DNA from: Paenibacillus camerounensis
Lineage (GTDB): Bacteria; Bacillota; Bacilli; Paenibacillales; Paenibacillaceae
Assembly (NCBI RefSeq): GCF_000723885.1
Contig: NZ_CCDG010000044.1
Location: forward strand, 80,927 to 144,926
DNA: 64,000 nt
Reading direction: 5' to 3'
The position numbers and the translations under genes are program-made. The notes beneath the pieces were generated by a model. That model did not search any database. It worked only from the letters and a program-made list of their open reading frames with translations, and was not told the origin of the DNA. This document shows positions 33,373-42,529 of this stretch, piece by piece (positions within the stretch are counted from its first letter, which is position 1; each line of letters opens with the position of its first letter).

Positions 33373-34509
33373 CTAGAAGCCTTTGAGATTATCATACAAA
33401 CCGTACTGTGCAAAAAACTCATCGCGGAAATCAAGCAGACGGTCTTCTCTGATCGCTTCACGTACTTTACGCATCAAATCCAGCAGGAACTGCAGGTTGT
33501 GGTAGGTCGTTAAGCGCAAGCCGAAGGTTTCATCAGCTTTGATCAGATGACGTAAATAAGCACGGGAGTAATTCTGGCAGGTGTAGCAGCTGCACTCCGG
33601 ATCAAGCGGTCCGAAATCACGGGCATATTGCGCATTGCGTACAACAAGCCTTCCCTGGCTGGTCATTGTGGTTCCGTTGCGGGCGATGCGGGTAGGCAGG
33701 ACGCAGTCGAACATGTCCACTCCGCGGATTGCCCCCTCAAGCAGCGCATCCGGTGAACCGACGCCCATCAAATAACGGGGTTTATTCTGCGGCAGGAGCG
33801 GAACGGTATAATCCAGCACATCATACATAATCTGCTTGGACTCACCGACGCTAAGCCCCCCAATAGCATACCCCGGGAAATCCATGGAAGTCAAATCAGC
33901 CGCACTCTGACGCCGAAGATCTTCATGCATGCCGCCTTGCACGATCGCGAACAACCCCTGATCCTCAGGACGGGCATGGGCTTTGAGGCATCTTTCTGCC
34001 CAGCGTGTTGTGCGCTCCAGTGATTTTTTGACATAATCATATTCCGCAGGGTAGGGCGGGCACTCATCGAATGCCATCATAATATCGGAGCCGAGCGCAT
34101 TCTGAATTTCCATTGCCACTTCCGGCGACAGGAACTTCTTGTCTCCGTTAAGGTGGGAGCGGAAATGAACGCCCTCCTCGGTGATTTTGCGCATCTCACT
34201 TAGCGAGAACACCTGAAAACCGCCGCTGTCCGTCAGAATCGGACGGTCCCAGTTCATGAATTTATGCAGTCCGCCGGCTTCACGTACAATATCGTGTCCG
34301 GGACGCAGGAACAGGTGATAGGTATTACTCAGAATAATCTGGGCATCCATCTGCTTAAGCTCTTCAGGTGCCATCGTTTTGACGGTTGCCTGTGTGCCCA
34401 CAGGCATAAAGGTAGGGGTCTCAATAATTCCGTGCGGTGTGTGGACTCTGCCGAGCCGGGCTCCGGATTGCTTACAGGTCTTAATGTGTTCATACGTAAT
34501 TGCTGCCAT
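33373..34509 (-). CDS. tgt: tRNA-guanine transglycosylase
   Basis: Exchanges G34 for preQ1 in GUN-anticodon tRNAs on the queuosine pathway. 378 residues. TDSGGFQVFSLSEMRKI near residue 95, GGLSVGESKQ near 215, nucleophile region GVDMFDCVLPTRIARNG near 270 and zinc site CSCYTCQNYSRAYLRHL near 315. ATG follows AAAGGG. queA ends 21 nt upstream, so the two are translated from one message. Confidence 0.97.
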   Translation of the reverse strand: MAAITYEHIKTCKQSGARLGRVHTPHGIIETPTFMPVGTQATVKTMAPEELKQMDAQIILSNTYHLFLRPGHDIVREAGGLHKFMNWDRPILTDSGGFQVFSLSEMRKITEEGVHFRSHLNGDKKFLSPEVAMEIQNALGSDIMMAFDECPPYPAEYDYVKKSLERTTRWAERCLKAHARPEDQGLFAIVQGGMHEDLRRQSAADLTSMDFPGYAIGGLSVGESKQIMYDVLDYTVPLLPQNKPRYLMGVGSPDALLEGAIRGVDMFDCVLPTRIARNGTTMTSQGRLVVRNAQYARDFGPLDPECSCYTCQNYSRAYLRHLIKADETFGLRLTTYHNLQFLLDLMRKVREAIREDRLLDFRDEFFAQYGLYDNLKGF

Positions 34510-34530
34510 TTGTTTAACCCTTTCTCTTGC

Positions 34531-35559
34531 TTAATAAATAAACATTGCATCGCCGAAGCTGAAGAACCGGTAGTTCTCCTTGATGGCTTCTTCATAAGCG
34601 GCTAGGATATGCTCCCGGCCGGCCAGTGCGCTGACCAGCATCACCAGCGTAGATTTCGGCAGATGGAAATTTGTGATGAGCGCGTTAACTACAGTAAAGG
34701 TATAACCCGGATATATGAAAATATCCGTCCAGCCGCTGCTTGCAGTGAGCGGTCCGCCGTCAGCCTGTCTACCGGCTGTTTCAAGTGTCCGGCAGGATGT
34801 GGTGCCTACAGCGATAATCCGGCCGCCTCTCGATCTTGCTTCATTGAGCAGATCTGCCGTCTCCTGGGACAGCATATAATACTCGGCATGCATGACATGC
34901 TCTTCAACCGTCTCTACCGACATAGGACGGAAAGTGCCTAATCCGACGTGAAGAGTAATATAGGCAATGTTAACGCCTTTGGCGGCAATTTGATCCAGCA
35001 GCTCTTTGGTAAAATGCAGTCCTGCCGTCGGAGCAGCCGCCGATCCTTCATGACGGGCATACACTGTCTGATACCGTTCACGGTCGTCCAGTGTCTCTTT
35101 GATATAAGGAGGCAGGGGCATGGAGCCCAGCCGGTCGAGAATTTCCTGAAAAATCCCGGTATAGATGAACCGGAGTGTCCGCCCGCCCATATCAGCTTCT
35201 TCTTCAATAACCGCCTTCAGCTCCTCGCTGAACACTATAACCGCACCGCTCTTCAGCTTCTTGCCGGGCTTCACCAGTGCTTCCCAGCGGTCTTCTCCCA
35301 GATTCTTCAGCAGCAGTACTTCCGCTTTGGCGCCGGTATCTTCCTTGACTCCAAACAGCCTTGCCGGAATAACCCGGGTATCATTAAGCACCAGCGTGTC
35401 TCCCGGCTGAAATTGCTCTAATATATCCGTAAAATGCCGGTGCTGTGTCTGCCCGTTCTCCCTGTTCACCATCAGCAGTCTTGAGGCGCTGCGGTCAAGC
35501 AGCGGAGTCTGGGCAATCAGCTCCTCCGGCAGATGAAAATCATAATCTTCTACATTCAT
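34531..35559 (-). CDS. queA: S-adenosylmethionine:tRNA ribosyltransferase-isomerase
   Basis: Transfers the ribosyl part of SAM to preQ1-tRNA forming epoxyqueuosine. 342 residues. MNVEDYDFHLPEELIAQTPL at the N-terminus, DTLVLNDTRVIPARLFG near 55, EGSAAAPTAGLHFTKELLD near 170, ITLHVGLGTFRPM near 205 and FHLPKSTLVMLVSALAG near 300. Starts 9 nt after the SpoIID-like gene, in the same operon. Confidence 0.97.
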   Translation of the reverse strand: MNVEDYDFHLPEELIAQTPLLDRSASRLLMVNRENGQTQHRHFTDILEQFQPGDTLVLNDTRVIPARLFGVKEDTGAKAEVLLLKNLGEDRWEALVKPGKKLKSGAVIVFSEELKAVIEEEADMGGRTLRFIYTGIFQEILDRLGSMPLPPYIKETLDDRERYQTVYARHEGSAAAPTAGLHFTKELLDQIAAKGVNIAYITLHVGLGTFRPMSVETVEEHVMHAEYYMLSQETADLLNEARSRGGRIIAVGTTSCRTLETAGRQADGGPLTASSGWTDIFIYPGYTFTVVNALITNFHLPKSTLVMLVSALAGREHILAAYEEAIKENYRFFSFGDAMFIY

Positions 35560-35568
35560 ATGCTGTCT

Positions 35569-37650
35569 TCATTCCTTAACTATAGTAACGTTATAAAAAT
35601 AGTGTTGCAATATTTGCTTATAATCATACCCGTTGTCCGCCATACCCTTCACGCCCCATTGGGACATGCCGAGACCGTGGCCGTTCCCCCAGCCGACGAA
35701 ATAGAATCCGCTTGTACCGGTTACGACACGCGCAGCAGTATCTGCCCCCAGGACAACCGTTCCGCTGGTTTTGGCTGACACTTTGCTGGAAGCGGACTGC
35801 ACGCCTGCAGTCTGCGAGCCGCTGACTGTTGCTGTTTTGCCGTCAGCGCCTAATACAGTATAACTGCCGGCAGGTACAATATCAAACAAAGTACTGGGCA
35901 ATCCGCCGAAGGAAGAACGGAACAAATCCGGGTATTTGACCTGCAGAATTTCACCGTTTGCCTTCACCTGTGTAGCTCTGCCCGACGGTCCGCGCTGCGT
36001 AACCTGCAGGCTGATAATTGAAGCTGGCAGTGTATTACTGGTCTTGCCGTTCAGGCTCTTGAGCAGCTCGGCTGAAGTATACGGCCCCTTGATCCAGCTG
36101 TAGCTGCCGTTCTCATAAATCTGGTCCAGCACGACAGCGTTCTCGCCGGGATTCAGCTTGCCTACGGGAGTTACACTGCTCTCAATTACCGGCAGAGGCC
36201 GGACGTTCACATCTTTGGTTGTTGCTGTTGCAATGCTTAGTCCGGCAGCATTCTTGTCTCCGGTCAGTTTAATATTATCTTCACGGGCATAACCGGCTGC
36301 CCCGCTCGGCAGCAGCAGATAATACCACTGCTTCGAAGACCCTACCGCCGCCTTATCATCCGCGCTAAGGACGCTGACGAAGGTGTCCCCGCCATTATTC
36401 CATACCTCGGAGGGGTCGGCTGTCTTGCCGCCGCTGTTGGAGGAGAAGACCGCTTCGACCACCTTGCCGCCGCTCATCAGCACCTCGCCTGCAGTATCAT
36501 TAACCGCCTTGGTAATTACCGGCGCCTCAGCGCCAATCCCGTTATATACCTGGCTAAGCGTTGTATCCACTACATTGGCTACATCGAACCTGTTGCCCTG
36601 GGCCCGCGCATAGCTGCGTGCAGCCACAGCCTGGGCTTTTAGCGCTTCAGCCGGCCAGCCTGAGGAGACTTCACCGCCAACTACAGCATACAGGTATTGC
36701 TCCATCGGAACCACATTGATGACGGCAAGTGAACCGGCTAGTCCGCTCAGCTCCAGATCGCCGCGGTAGGTCCGTTTGGACCTTTCGGTAATCTGAATAC
36801 CGGAAGCATTACCCGATGCTGTAAATTTGGCTCCGCTGCCGGAGACGACATAATGGTAAGCCTGTCTCTGGCTGGTCCAGTCCATCCCGGCATCCGTGCG
36901 GACGATCAAGCCCGGGGTACTGACAGCAGCCGTACCTAAGGAGAGCTGCGGCAATACTGCGGCAGCCTGCGTCTGCAGTACTGCCAGTTCGCTGTCACTC
37001 ACGGCTTCTCCGGCCCATACCTGATACCGGGTACTGCCGTCAGCACCTGATGCAAGAACCTGCCAGGCATCCATTCCGATGCCTGTTATGCTGCTGAGCA
37101 CAGTCTCCGCTTCCTGCGAAGTAGCGAAATCGCCTGCAAGCAGATGCTTGTTGCCTTTTACCGCTGCAGCCTGTCCATCCGGAATAGACAGACCGGCCTT
37201 ATTGACGCGGGCAAGTCCCTCCTTGGCCGCCGCTTCACTTGCATAAGGAGCCGTGTACAGCTGGTATACGCTGGCACCGCCGCGTGAGGTTACGAAGAGC
37301 TGCGGCTTATCCGAAGTTGCCTGCAGCTTCTTGGCAGCATCAGCTGCTGTCTGCCAGGACGGGGTTTCCATTACTTTAACTTTGTATAGATCGAGGCTGA
37401 CGCGGATCGCGTTATTGCCGGGGACCGGCAGCAAGGCTGCTCCGCTGCCCGATGTCAGAGTGAACGCTTCAGCAGACTGCAGTGTAACGAACGGGACAGT
37501 CGATTTATATTTGCTGCCGATATCAGCATATAGGGCTACCCGGATCGGTGCGGATTCGGCGTATGTGTCACCTGCAGGAACAAGCAAACTACCGGCGGTC
37601 AGCGCCGCTGCCAGCAGCGCCCGACATAGCAGCCTGGCAAACTTCATCAT
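35569..37650 (-). CDS. SpoIID/LytB-domain secreted protein
   Basis: 693 residues. Signal peptide (MKFARLLCRALLAAALTAGS, cleaved near TYAES). A SPOR-like repeat region (about 95-220, QLYTAPYASEAAAKEGLARV) suggests binding to denuded glycan. The SpoIID core is at about 285-430: NVVPMEQYLYAVVGGEVSSG with the catalytic glutamate, then PAEALKAQAVAARSYARAQ and VFSSNSGGKTADPSEVW. An SH3-like segment precedes the C-terminal GNGHGLGMSQWGVKGMADNG, the second SpoIID signature. SpoIID is a lytic transglycosylase of engulfment; this long homologue may act on vegetative or spore peptidoglycan. Sits in the ruvB-queA interval. Confidence 0.9.
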   Translation of the reverse strand: MMKFARLLCRALLAAALTAGSLLVPAGDTYAESAPIRVALYADIGSKYKSTVPFVTLQSAEAFTLTSGSGAALLPVPGNNAIRVSLDLYKVKVMETPSWQTAADAAKKLQATSDKPQLFVTSRGGASVYQLYTAPYASEAAAKEGLARVNKAGLSIPDGQAAAVKGNKHLLAGDFATSQEAETVLSSITGIGMDAWQVLASGADGSTRYQVWAGEAVSDSELAVLQTQAAAVLPQLSLGTAAVSTPGLIVRTDAGMDWTSQRQAYHYVVSGSGAKFTASGNASGIQITERSKRTYRGDLELSGLAGSLAVINVVPMEQYLYAVVGGEVSSGWPAEALKAQAVAARSYARAQGNRFDVANVVDTTLSQVYNGIGAEAPVITKAVNDTAGEVLMSGGKVVEAVFSSNSGGKTADPSEVWNNGGDTFVSVLSADDKAAVGSSKQWYYLLLPSGAAGYAREDNIKLTGDKNAAGLSIATATTKDVNVRPLPVIESSVTPVGKLNPGENAVVLDQIYENGSYSWIKGPYTSAELLKSLNGKTSNTLPASIISLQVTQRGPSGRATQVKANGEILQVKYPDLFRSSFGGLPSTLFDIVPAGSYTVLGADGKTATVSGSQTAGVQSASSKVSAKTSGTVVLGADTAARVVTGTSGFYFVGWGNGHGLGMSQWGVKGMADNGYDYKQILQHYFYNVTIVKE

Positions 37651-37705
37651 GTGATCCCCCTTAGATGTTAGTTATAAATGATAGGAATACTATTCAGGTG
37701 TATCG

Positions 37706-38710
37706 CTAATTCTGCGGCGGAAGAGGAAGACCCAGGTGATGATAGGCCGCAGGCGTTACAATCCGCCCTCTTGGCGTCCGCTGCAGAAATCCGATCTGCA
37801 GCAAATAAGGCTCATATACATCTTCAATCGTCTGGCTCTCCTCGCCAATTGTAGCAGCAATCGTATCCAGCCCGACAGGGCCGCCGCGGAAAGAAGTAAT
37901 CATAGCGTTCAGCATTTTGTGGTCGATGCTGTCGAGTCCGCGCGGATCTACCTGCAGCATCTTCAGGGATTCTGCAGCAATCTCAGGGGTGATAATCCCG
38001 TCCCCGCGCACCTGTGCGAAGTCACGGACCCGTTTCAGCAGGCGGTTCGCGATCCGCGGTGTTCCCCGGGAACGCAGGGCTACCGCCTCGGCAGCATCGC
38101 CGATAATCTCAATTCCGAGCATTTCGGCACTGCGGGATACAATGAAGCTGAGTTCGTCGATGTTGTAATACTCCAGCCGGCTGACCACTCCGAAGCGGTC
38201 ACGCAGCGGTGCAGACAGCAGACCGGCACGGGTCGTCGCCCCGATCAGCGTAAACGGCGGCAGGTCCAGCCGTACCGAACGGGCACTCGGCCCCTTGCCG
38301 ATCATAATGTCAAGAGCGAAGTCCTCCATCGCCGGATACATAACCTCCTCCACCGTACGGTGAAGCCGGTGAATCTCGTCAATGAACAGCACATCGCCCT
38401 CCTGCAGGTTAGTCAGAAGGGCCGCCAGATCGCCGGGACGTTCTATCGCCGGTCCTGATGTGGTCCGCAGATTGACACCCAGCTCATTGGCGATAATGTT
38501 AGCCAGCGTTGTTTTTCCGAGTCCCGGAGGCCCGTACAGCAGCACATGATCCAGTGCCTCACTGCGCATTTTGGCTGCTTCGATATATATTTTAAGATTT
38601 TCCTTTACCTGATTCTGTCCGATATACTCGCCTAAATAACGCGGACGCAGGCTGAATTCCACCGCCTGCTCGTCCATCATCAGATTAGCCGATATAATCC
38701 GGTCGTCCAT
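37706..38710 (-). CDS. ruvB: Holliday junction branch migration helicase RuvB
   Basis: AAA+ hexameric motor of RuvABC. 334 residues: SLRPRYLGEYIGQNQVKENL, Walker A YGPPGLGKTTLANIIANE near 60, Walker B VLFIDEIHRLHRTVEEVMYP near 108, sensor-1 LIGATTRAGLLSAPLRDRFG near 155 and winged-helix C-terminus. ATG follows GGAGTGAATGACAG. 26 nt after ruvA. Confidence 0.97.
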   Translation of the reverse strand: MDDRIISANLMMDEQAVEFSLRPRYLGEYIGQNQVKENLKIYIEAAKMRSEALDHVLLYGPPGLGKTTLANIIANELGVNLRTTSGPAIERPGDLAALLTNLQEGDVLFIDEIHRLHRTVEEVMYPAMEDFALDIMIGKGPSARSVRLDLPPFTLIGATTRAGLLSAPLRDRFGVVSRLEYYNIDELSFIVSRSAEMLGIEIIGDAAEAVALRSRGTPRIANRLLKRVRDFAQVRGDGIITPEIAAESLKMLQVDPRGLDSIDHKMLNAMITSFRGGPVGLDTIAATIGEESQTIEDVYEPYLLQIGFLQRTPRGRIVTPAAYHHLGLPLPPQN

Positions 38711-38736
38711 CTGTCATTCACTCCGTTCCTCAAGCC

Positions 38737-39360
38737 TTACTTGGCGATATACAGCAGCCCAAGCGCTTTCTTCATCAGCACATCAACAGTACCTGTATCC
38801 GAGCCTTCCTTCTTCATTGTCAGCCACACGCGGTCCAGCTCAGCTTCCGTATAACCCAGCGCCTTCAGCCCTTCCCGTGCTTCTTCCCAAGGCAGGGCGG
38901 CAGCCTTGGCATCCGCTTCAGCCGCTACTGCGAACAATCCGGTCTGGATCGGCACGGAGCTGAGCCCGTCCAGCTTGTCGCGCAGATCAAGAATCATGCG
39001 CTGCGCAGTCTTTTTGCCGATGCCCGGCAGCTTGGTCAGGAACGTAAGATTCTCCTGGTAAATAGCTGAGATCAGCTGATCCGGTGTACCGCCGGTCAGA
39101 ATGCCGAGTGCAACCCGAGGCCCGATGCCGGATACCTCAATCAGCTTGCGGAACAGCTTCTGCTCCTCCCGGGTCGGGAACCCGAACAGCAGCGTAGCGT
39201 CCTCACGCGTCTGATAATGGATATAGACCATTACCGGCCCGTCTGTCTTGGCAAAGGCATAAGGATTCGGGCAGAATACCCGGTAACCTACTCCCTGGAT
39301 ATCAAGCACAATATATTCGGATTCCAGATACACAACCGGTCCTCTTAAGAAATCTATCAT
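38737..39360 (-). CDS. ruvA: Holliday junction DNA-binding protein RuvA
   Basis: Tetrameric junction-binding partner of RuvB. 207 residues: OB fold MIDFLRGPVVYLESEYIVLD, helix-hairpin-helix motifs SGIGPRVALGILTGG and KLPGIGKKTAQRMILDLRDK, C-terminal RuvB-binding three-helix domain EEAREGLKALGYTEAELDRV. Start ATG overlaps the ruvC TGA (ATGA), so translation is coupled. Confidence 0.97.
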   Translation of the reverse strand: MIDFLRGPVVYLESEYIVLDIQGVGYRVFCPNPYAFAKTDGPVMVYIHYQTREDATLLFGFPTREEQKLFRKLIEVSGIGPRVALGILTGGTPDQLISAIYQENLTFLTKLPGIGKKTAQRMILDLRDKLDGLSSVPIQTGLFAVAAEADAKAAALPWEEAREGLKALGYTEAELDRVWLTMKKEGSDTGTVDVLMKKALGLLYIAK

Positions 39361-39860
39361 TTTCGCAATACCTCATTTAATTTGGAATTAAGGCTTACAG
39401 AATGGGCATGACATACAGCTACTGCCAGGGCATCTGCCACATCATCCGGCTTCGGGACAGCAGACAGCTTCAAGAGCAGCTTTACCATTTCCTGCACCTG
39501 CTTCTTCTCAGCCTTGCCGTATCCGACGACCGCCTGCTTCACCATCATCGGTGTATATTCGGATACCGGCAGCCCCTTCTGGACAGCCGCCAGAATCAGC
39601 ACGCCGCGGGCCTGTGCCACCGGGAGCGCTGTCGTTACGTTCCGGGCAAAAAACAGCTTCTCTATAGCAACCATATCCGGTTTATACCGGTCTATCAGCT
39701 GAACCATCCCCTCATAGACATGCAGAAGCCGCTCTTCCTCCGGCGTGTGCGCCTCTGTCTGGATGGAGCCATATTGAACCGGTGTCAGTTTATTACCTGT
39801 CTTATCAACAAATCCGAAGCCGACAATCGCCAGACCCGGGTCAATTCCCAAAATGCGCAA
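39357..39860 (-). CDS. ruvC: Holliday junction resolvase RuvC
   Basis: RNase H-fold endonuclease that cuts Holliday junctions. 167 residues from TTG 39860 (AGAGGAGAG upstream), giving the standard MRILGIDPGLAIVGFGFVDK. Acidic residues: D in GIDPG, E in VAIEKLFF near 67, and the DD pair in PKPDDVADALAVAVCHAH near 140. A longer frame to 39992 has no ribosome binding site. First gene of ruvC-ruvA-ruvB-spoIID-like-queA-tgt-yajC. Confidence 0.95.
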   Translation of the reverse strand: MRILGIDPGLAIVGFGFVDKTGNKLTPVQYGSIQTEAHTPEEERLLHVYEGMVQLIDRYKPDMVAIEKLFFARNVTTALPVAQARGVLILAAVQKGLPVSEYTPMMVKQAVVGYGKAEKKQVQEMVKLLLKLSAVPKPDDVADALAVAVCHAHSVSLNSKLNEVLRK

Positions 39861-40075
39861 ATCTGCTCTCTCCTCTGCTGCAGGCAGGATTTCCCTGTAC
39901 TGCATCCATTGTCCGCATCTAAAGCGAACATATGTATTCCTTCTATTCATTATAAAAAAAATGGCTACTCCCGTCCACCATATAGATGACATATTACAGT
40001 AGGACTGTTCATTTTTCTGCGTCTCCCGCTTGTAATCTTTACACGGAGAATTAGGAATATAACGTTAAACAGAGC

Positions 40076-40122
40076 AAAAACCCGCAAGCAGCGCTTCTCA
40101 TGAAACGGCTGGCTTAGCGGGT
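40076..40122 (-). terminator. Terminator after bglG
   Basis: On the minus strand ACCCGC (40117-40122) pairs with GCGGGT (40080-40085), with extra inner pairing AAGC/GCTT, followed by TTTTT. It isolates the bgl operon from ruvC. Confidence 0.7.
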
Positions 40123-40136
40123 CTTTGACTGAAAGC

Positions 40137-40973
40137 TTAACTGCGGTTAACCACCCTGTGTATATGAATGGTCAGGTAGATTAGCTCACTTTTGGATAAG
40201 GAGGTACTAAAATTCAGCTTAATGTAATCTTCAATTCTGAGGGCACACTCAAATTCTTTGTAGTAAGTGCTCTTCACCTGCTCGAACAGGAAACCATCGT
40301 CCGATTCCAGCTTAATTCCGTCCATGAGCCGCTGGGCAAAAAACTGCAGATGCGTAACAAAACGTGAATAATTCAACGAATCATCATCAAGTGTGATGCC
40401 GAAATGGTACGAGACAATACTCATAATATCCTTGATAGCTGTTGTAGTCCGCACACTCTGGAGCGTTCCTTCAGGCGAATACTGGGCATTGGCCAAATGG
40501 AAGGCAATATTGCCGGCTTCCTCCTCCGGGAACAAAATGTTCAGTTCCTCATAAATAACCCCCAAGCCGAACAAGCCCACCTTGAACTCGCGGGGATAAA
40601 ACTTTTTAACCTCCCACAGCAGGCGGTTCTGCACCACCAGTTGTTCCTTGTAGCGCTGAGCGGCAAAATACAAGTGATCCGTCAGTGCAACATACAGGTG
40701 CTCGTTCAGCTGAAGATTCATCGTATCCCTGGCATATGTGATGATCCGGCTGGAAATGTCAAAATAAATCTCCGGCACAGCTCCCGACATACTGATGACA
40801 TCCCTCGTCGTCTTCTGGTCCTCCAGTACGAACACCCGCTCAAAATCATCTCGGCTCAGCACCGTGCCCATAGGATAGTTGCAGCCGATTCCTTTGCCCA
40901 TTACAACGACCTCGTTATCCCGCTCATCCTTGGCTATGACTACGCTGTTGTTCAGTTTTTTGATTATACGCAT
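40137..40973 (-). CDS. bglG: BglG/LicT-family transcription antiterminator
   Basis: RNA-binding antiterminator controlled by PTS phosphorylation. 278 residues: N-terminal CAT RNA-binding domain (MRIIKKLNNSVVIAKDERDN, about 1-58), PRD1 (about 65-170) and PRD2 (about 175-278), with regulatory histidines such as LNEHLYVALTDHLYFA in PRD1 and IYLTIHIHRVVNR in PRD2. It should bind the RAT at 44506-44540 and open the terminator that overlaps it. ATG with AAGGTGAAG. Last gene of bglP-bglH-bglG; by position it is autoregulated by readthrough. Confidence 0.92.
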   Translation of the reverse strand: MRIIKKLNNSVVIAKDERDNEVVVMGKGIGCNYPMGTVLSRDDFERVFVLEDQKTTRDVISMSGAVPEIYFDISSRIITYARDTMNLQLNEHLYVALTDHLYFAAQRYKEQLVVQNRLLWEVKKFYPREFKVGLFGLGVIYEELNILFPEEEAGNIAFHLANAQYSPEGTLQSVRTTTAIKDIMSIVSYHFGITLDDDSLNYSRFVTHLQFFAQRLMDGIKLESDDGFLFEQVKSTYYKEFECALRIEDYIKLNFSTSLSKSELIYLTIHIHRVVNRS

Positions 40974-41035
40974 CTGCTCTTCACCTTCTTGGGTAGCTAA
41001 TTCTTCTAATGCCCGGTAAATACGCCGGGCTGCTC

Positions 41036-42493
41036 TCAGCCTAGGTTCTCACCATTGGAGGCAATAACCTGCTTGTACCAGTGAAACGAATTTTTGCGCA
41101 ATCGGCGCAGCGATCCTGATCCGTCATCATGTTTATCCACATAGATCATACCATACCGCTTGGCCATCTCCCCAGTGGAGACGCTGACCAGATCGATGCA
41201 GCCCCAAGGCGTGTAACCGATCAGCTCGACCCCGTCCTTGATGGCTTCCTTCATTGCCTTAACATGCTCACGCAAATATTCGATCCGGTAATCGTCGGCA
41301 ATTGTGCCATCTTCCGCTATATGATCCTCCGCTCCCAAACCGTTCTCGACGATCATCATCGGAATTTCATAGCGGTGATAAATATTGTTGAGCGCCCAGC
41401 GCAGGCCCTGTGCATCAATCTGCCAGCCCCAGTCGCTTGTCTGAAGATACGGATTCTTGATGCCCCGGGACATGTTGCCGTTAGTCAGCTCGGCAGGAGG
41501 ATTTTTACTGAGTGTAAACGGTGTATAGTAGCTGAAGGTGTAATAATCGACACAGCCCCGCTTTAGAATTTCTTCATCCTCTGCCGTAAACTCCAGCTCA
41601 ACACCGTGTTCCTTCATGTAACGTAGCGCCCGTCCGGAATATTCGCCGCGGATCTGCACATCAGAGCACATCAGATTGTTGATCAGATCCTCCTCCAGCG
41701 TCATCATAACATCGTCGGGACTGCATGTATAAGGATATGGAGTGTGGTACGTAATCATACAGCCCATATGAATATCGGGATTCAGTTCGCGGGCGCGGAT
41801 AACCGCTCTTGCACTGGCTACAAGCTGATGATGCATAGCTTGAATCCGCTCTAGCCGCTGCTCCGAATTGGGATTGGTGAACATTCCCTGATCTGCCTCC
41901 AGAATCATACCACCCGCAAGATAGTTGCCGTATGGCTTCAGCAGACAGTTGATCTCATTGAAGGTAATCCAATATTTCACAACATCCTTATAACGGGTCA
42001 GGACCACGTCTGCATATTTAACGAACAGGTCAATCAGCTTACGTGAAGCCCAGCCGTTGTATTTCTCGGTCAGCGCATAAGGAAGCTCGTAGTGAGACAA
42101 GGTCACCAGCGGTTCAATTCCGTGCTTTTTCAGCTCAGCGAACACCTTGTCGTAGAACTGCAATCCCGCTTCATTCGGTTCGGTTTCCTCTCCGGCAGGA
42201 AATATGCGAGACCAGGAGATCGACATTCTAAATATTTTAAAGCCCATTTCCGCAAACAGTGCAATATCCTCTTCATACCGGTGATAAAAGTCAATCGCCT
42301 CATGACTCGGATATAAGACATCCTCATTGAGTTCCCGGGTGACCCGGCGTTTCTCCGTCCGGCTCCCTACGGTAACCATATCTGCCGTCGACAGTCCCTT
42401 GCCTCCCTCACGGTAGCCTCCTTCTATTTGAATCGCCGATGTTGCGCCACCCCACAAGAAACCGTCTGGAAAATGCTCCTGTACCTCTTTCAC
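41036..42493 (-). CDS. bglH: GH1 6-phospho-beta-glucosidase
   Basis: Retaining beta-glycosidase cleaving the phosphorylated glucosides delivered by BglP, in the cytoplasm. 485 residues. PDGFLWGGATSAIQIEGGYR at the N-terminus, FRMSISWSRIFPAGEE near 90, acid/base YWITFNEINCLL near 178 and nucleophile MMIVENGLGAED near 375. C-terminal YGMIYVDKHDDGSGSLRRLRKNSF contains the phosphate-pocket type region of 6-phospho enzymes. GTG start with GGAGAGGG. 36 nt after bglP. Confidence 0.93.
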   Translation of the reverse strand: MKEVQEHFPDGFLWGGATSAIQIEGGYREGGKGLSTADMVTVGSRTEKRRVTRELNEDVLYPSHEAIDFYHRYEEDIALFAEMGFKIFRMSISWSRIFPAGEETEPNEAGLQFYDKVFAELKKHGIEPLVTLSHYELPYALTEKYNGWASRKLIDLFVKYADVVLTRYKDVVKYWITFNEINCLLKPYGNYLAGGMILEADQGMFTNPNSEQRLERIQAMHHQLVASARAVIRARELNPDIHMGCMITYHTPYPYTCSPDDVMMTLEEDLINNLMCSDVQIRGEYSGRALRYMKEHGVELEFTAEDEEILKRGCVDYYTFSYYTPFTLSKNPPAELTNGNMSRGIKNPYLQTSDWGWQIDAQGLRWALNNIYHRYEIPMMIVENGLGAEDHIAEDGTIADDYRIEYLREHVKAMKEAIKDGVELIGYTPWGCIDLVSVSTGEMAKRYGMIYVDKHDDGSGSLRRLRKNSFHWYKQVIASNGENLG

Positions 42494-42529
42494 TCCAACC
42501 CTCTCCTTTATCCGTTGTTTTGCCTTATG

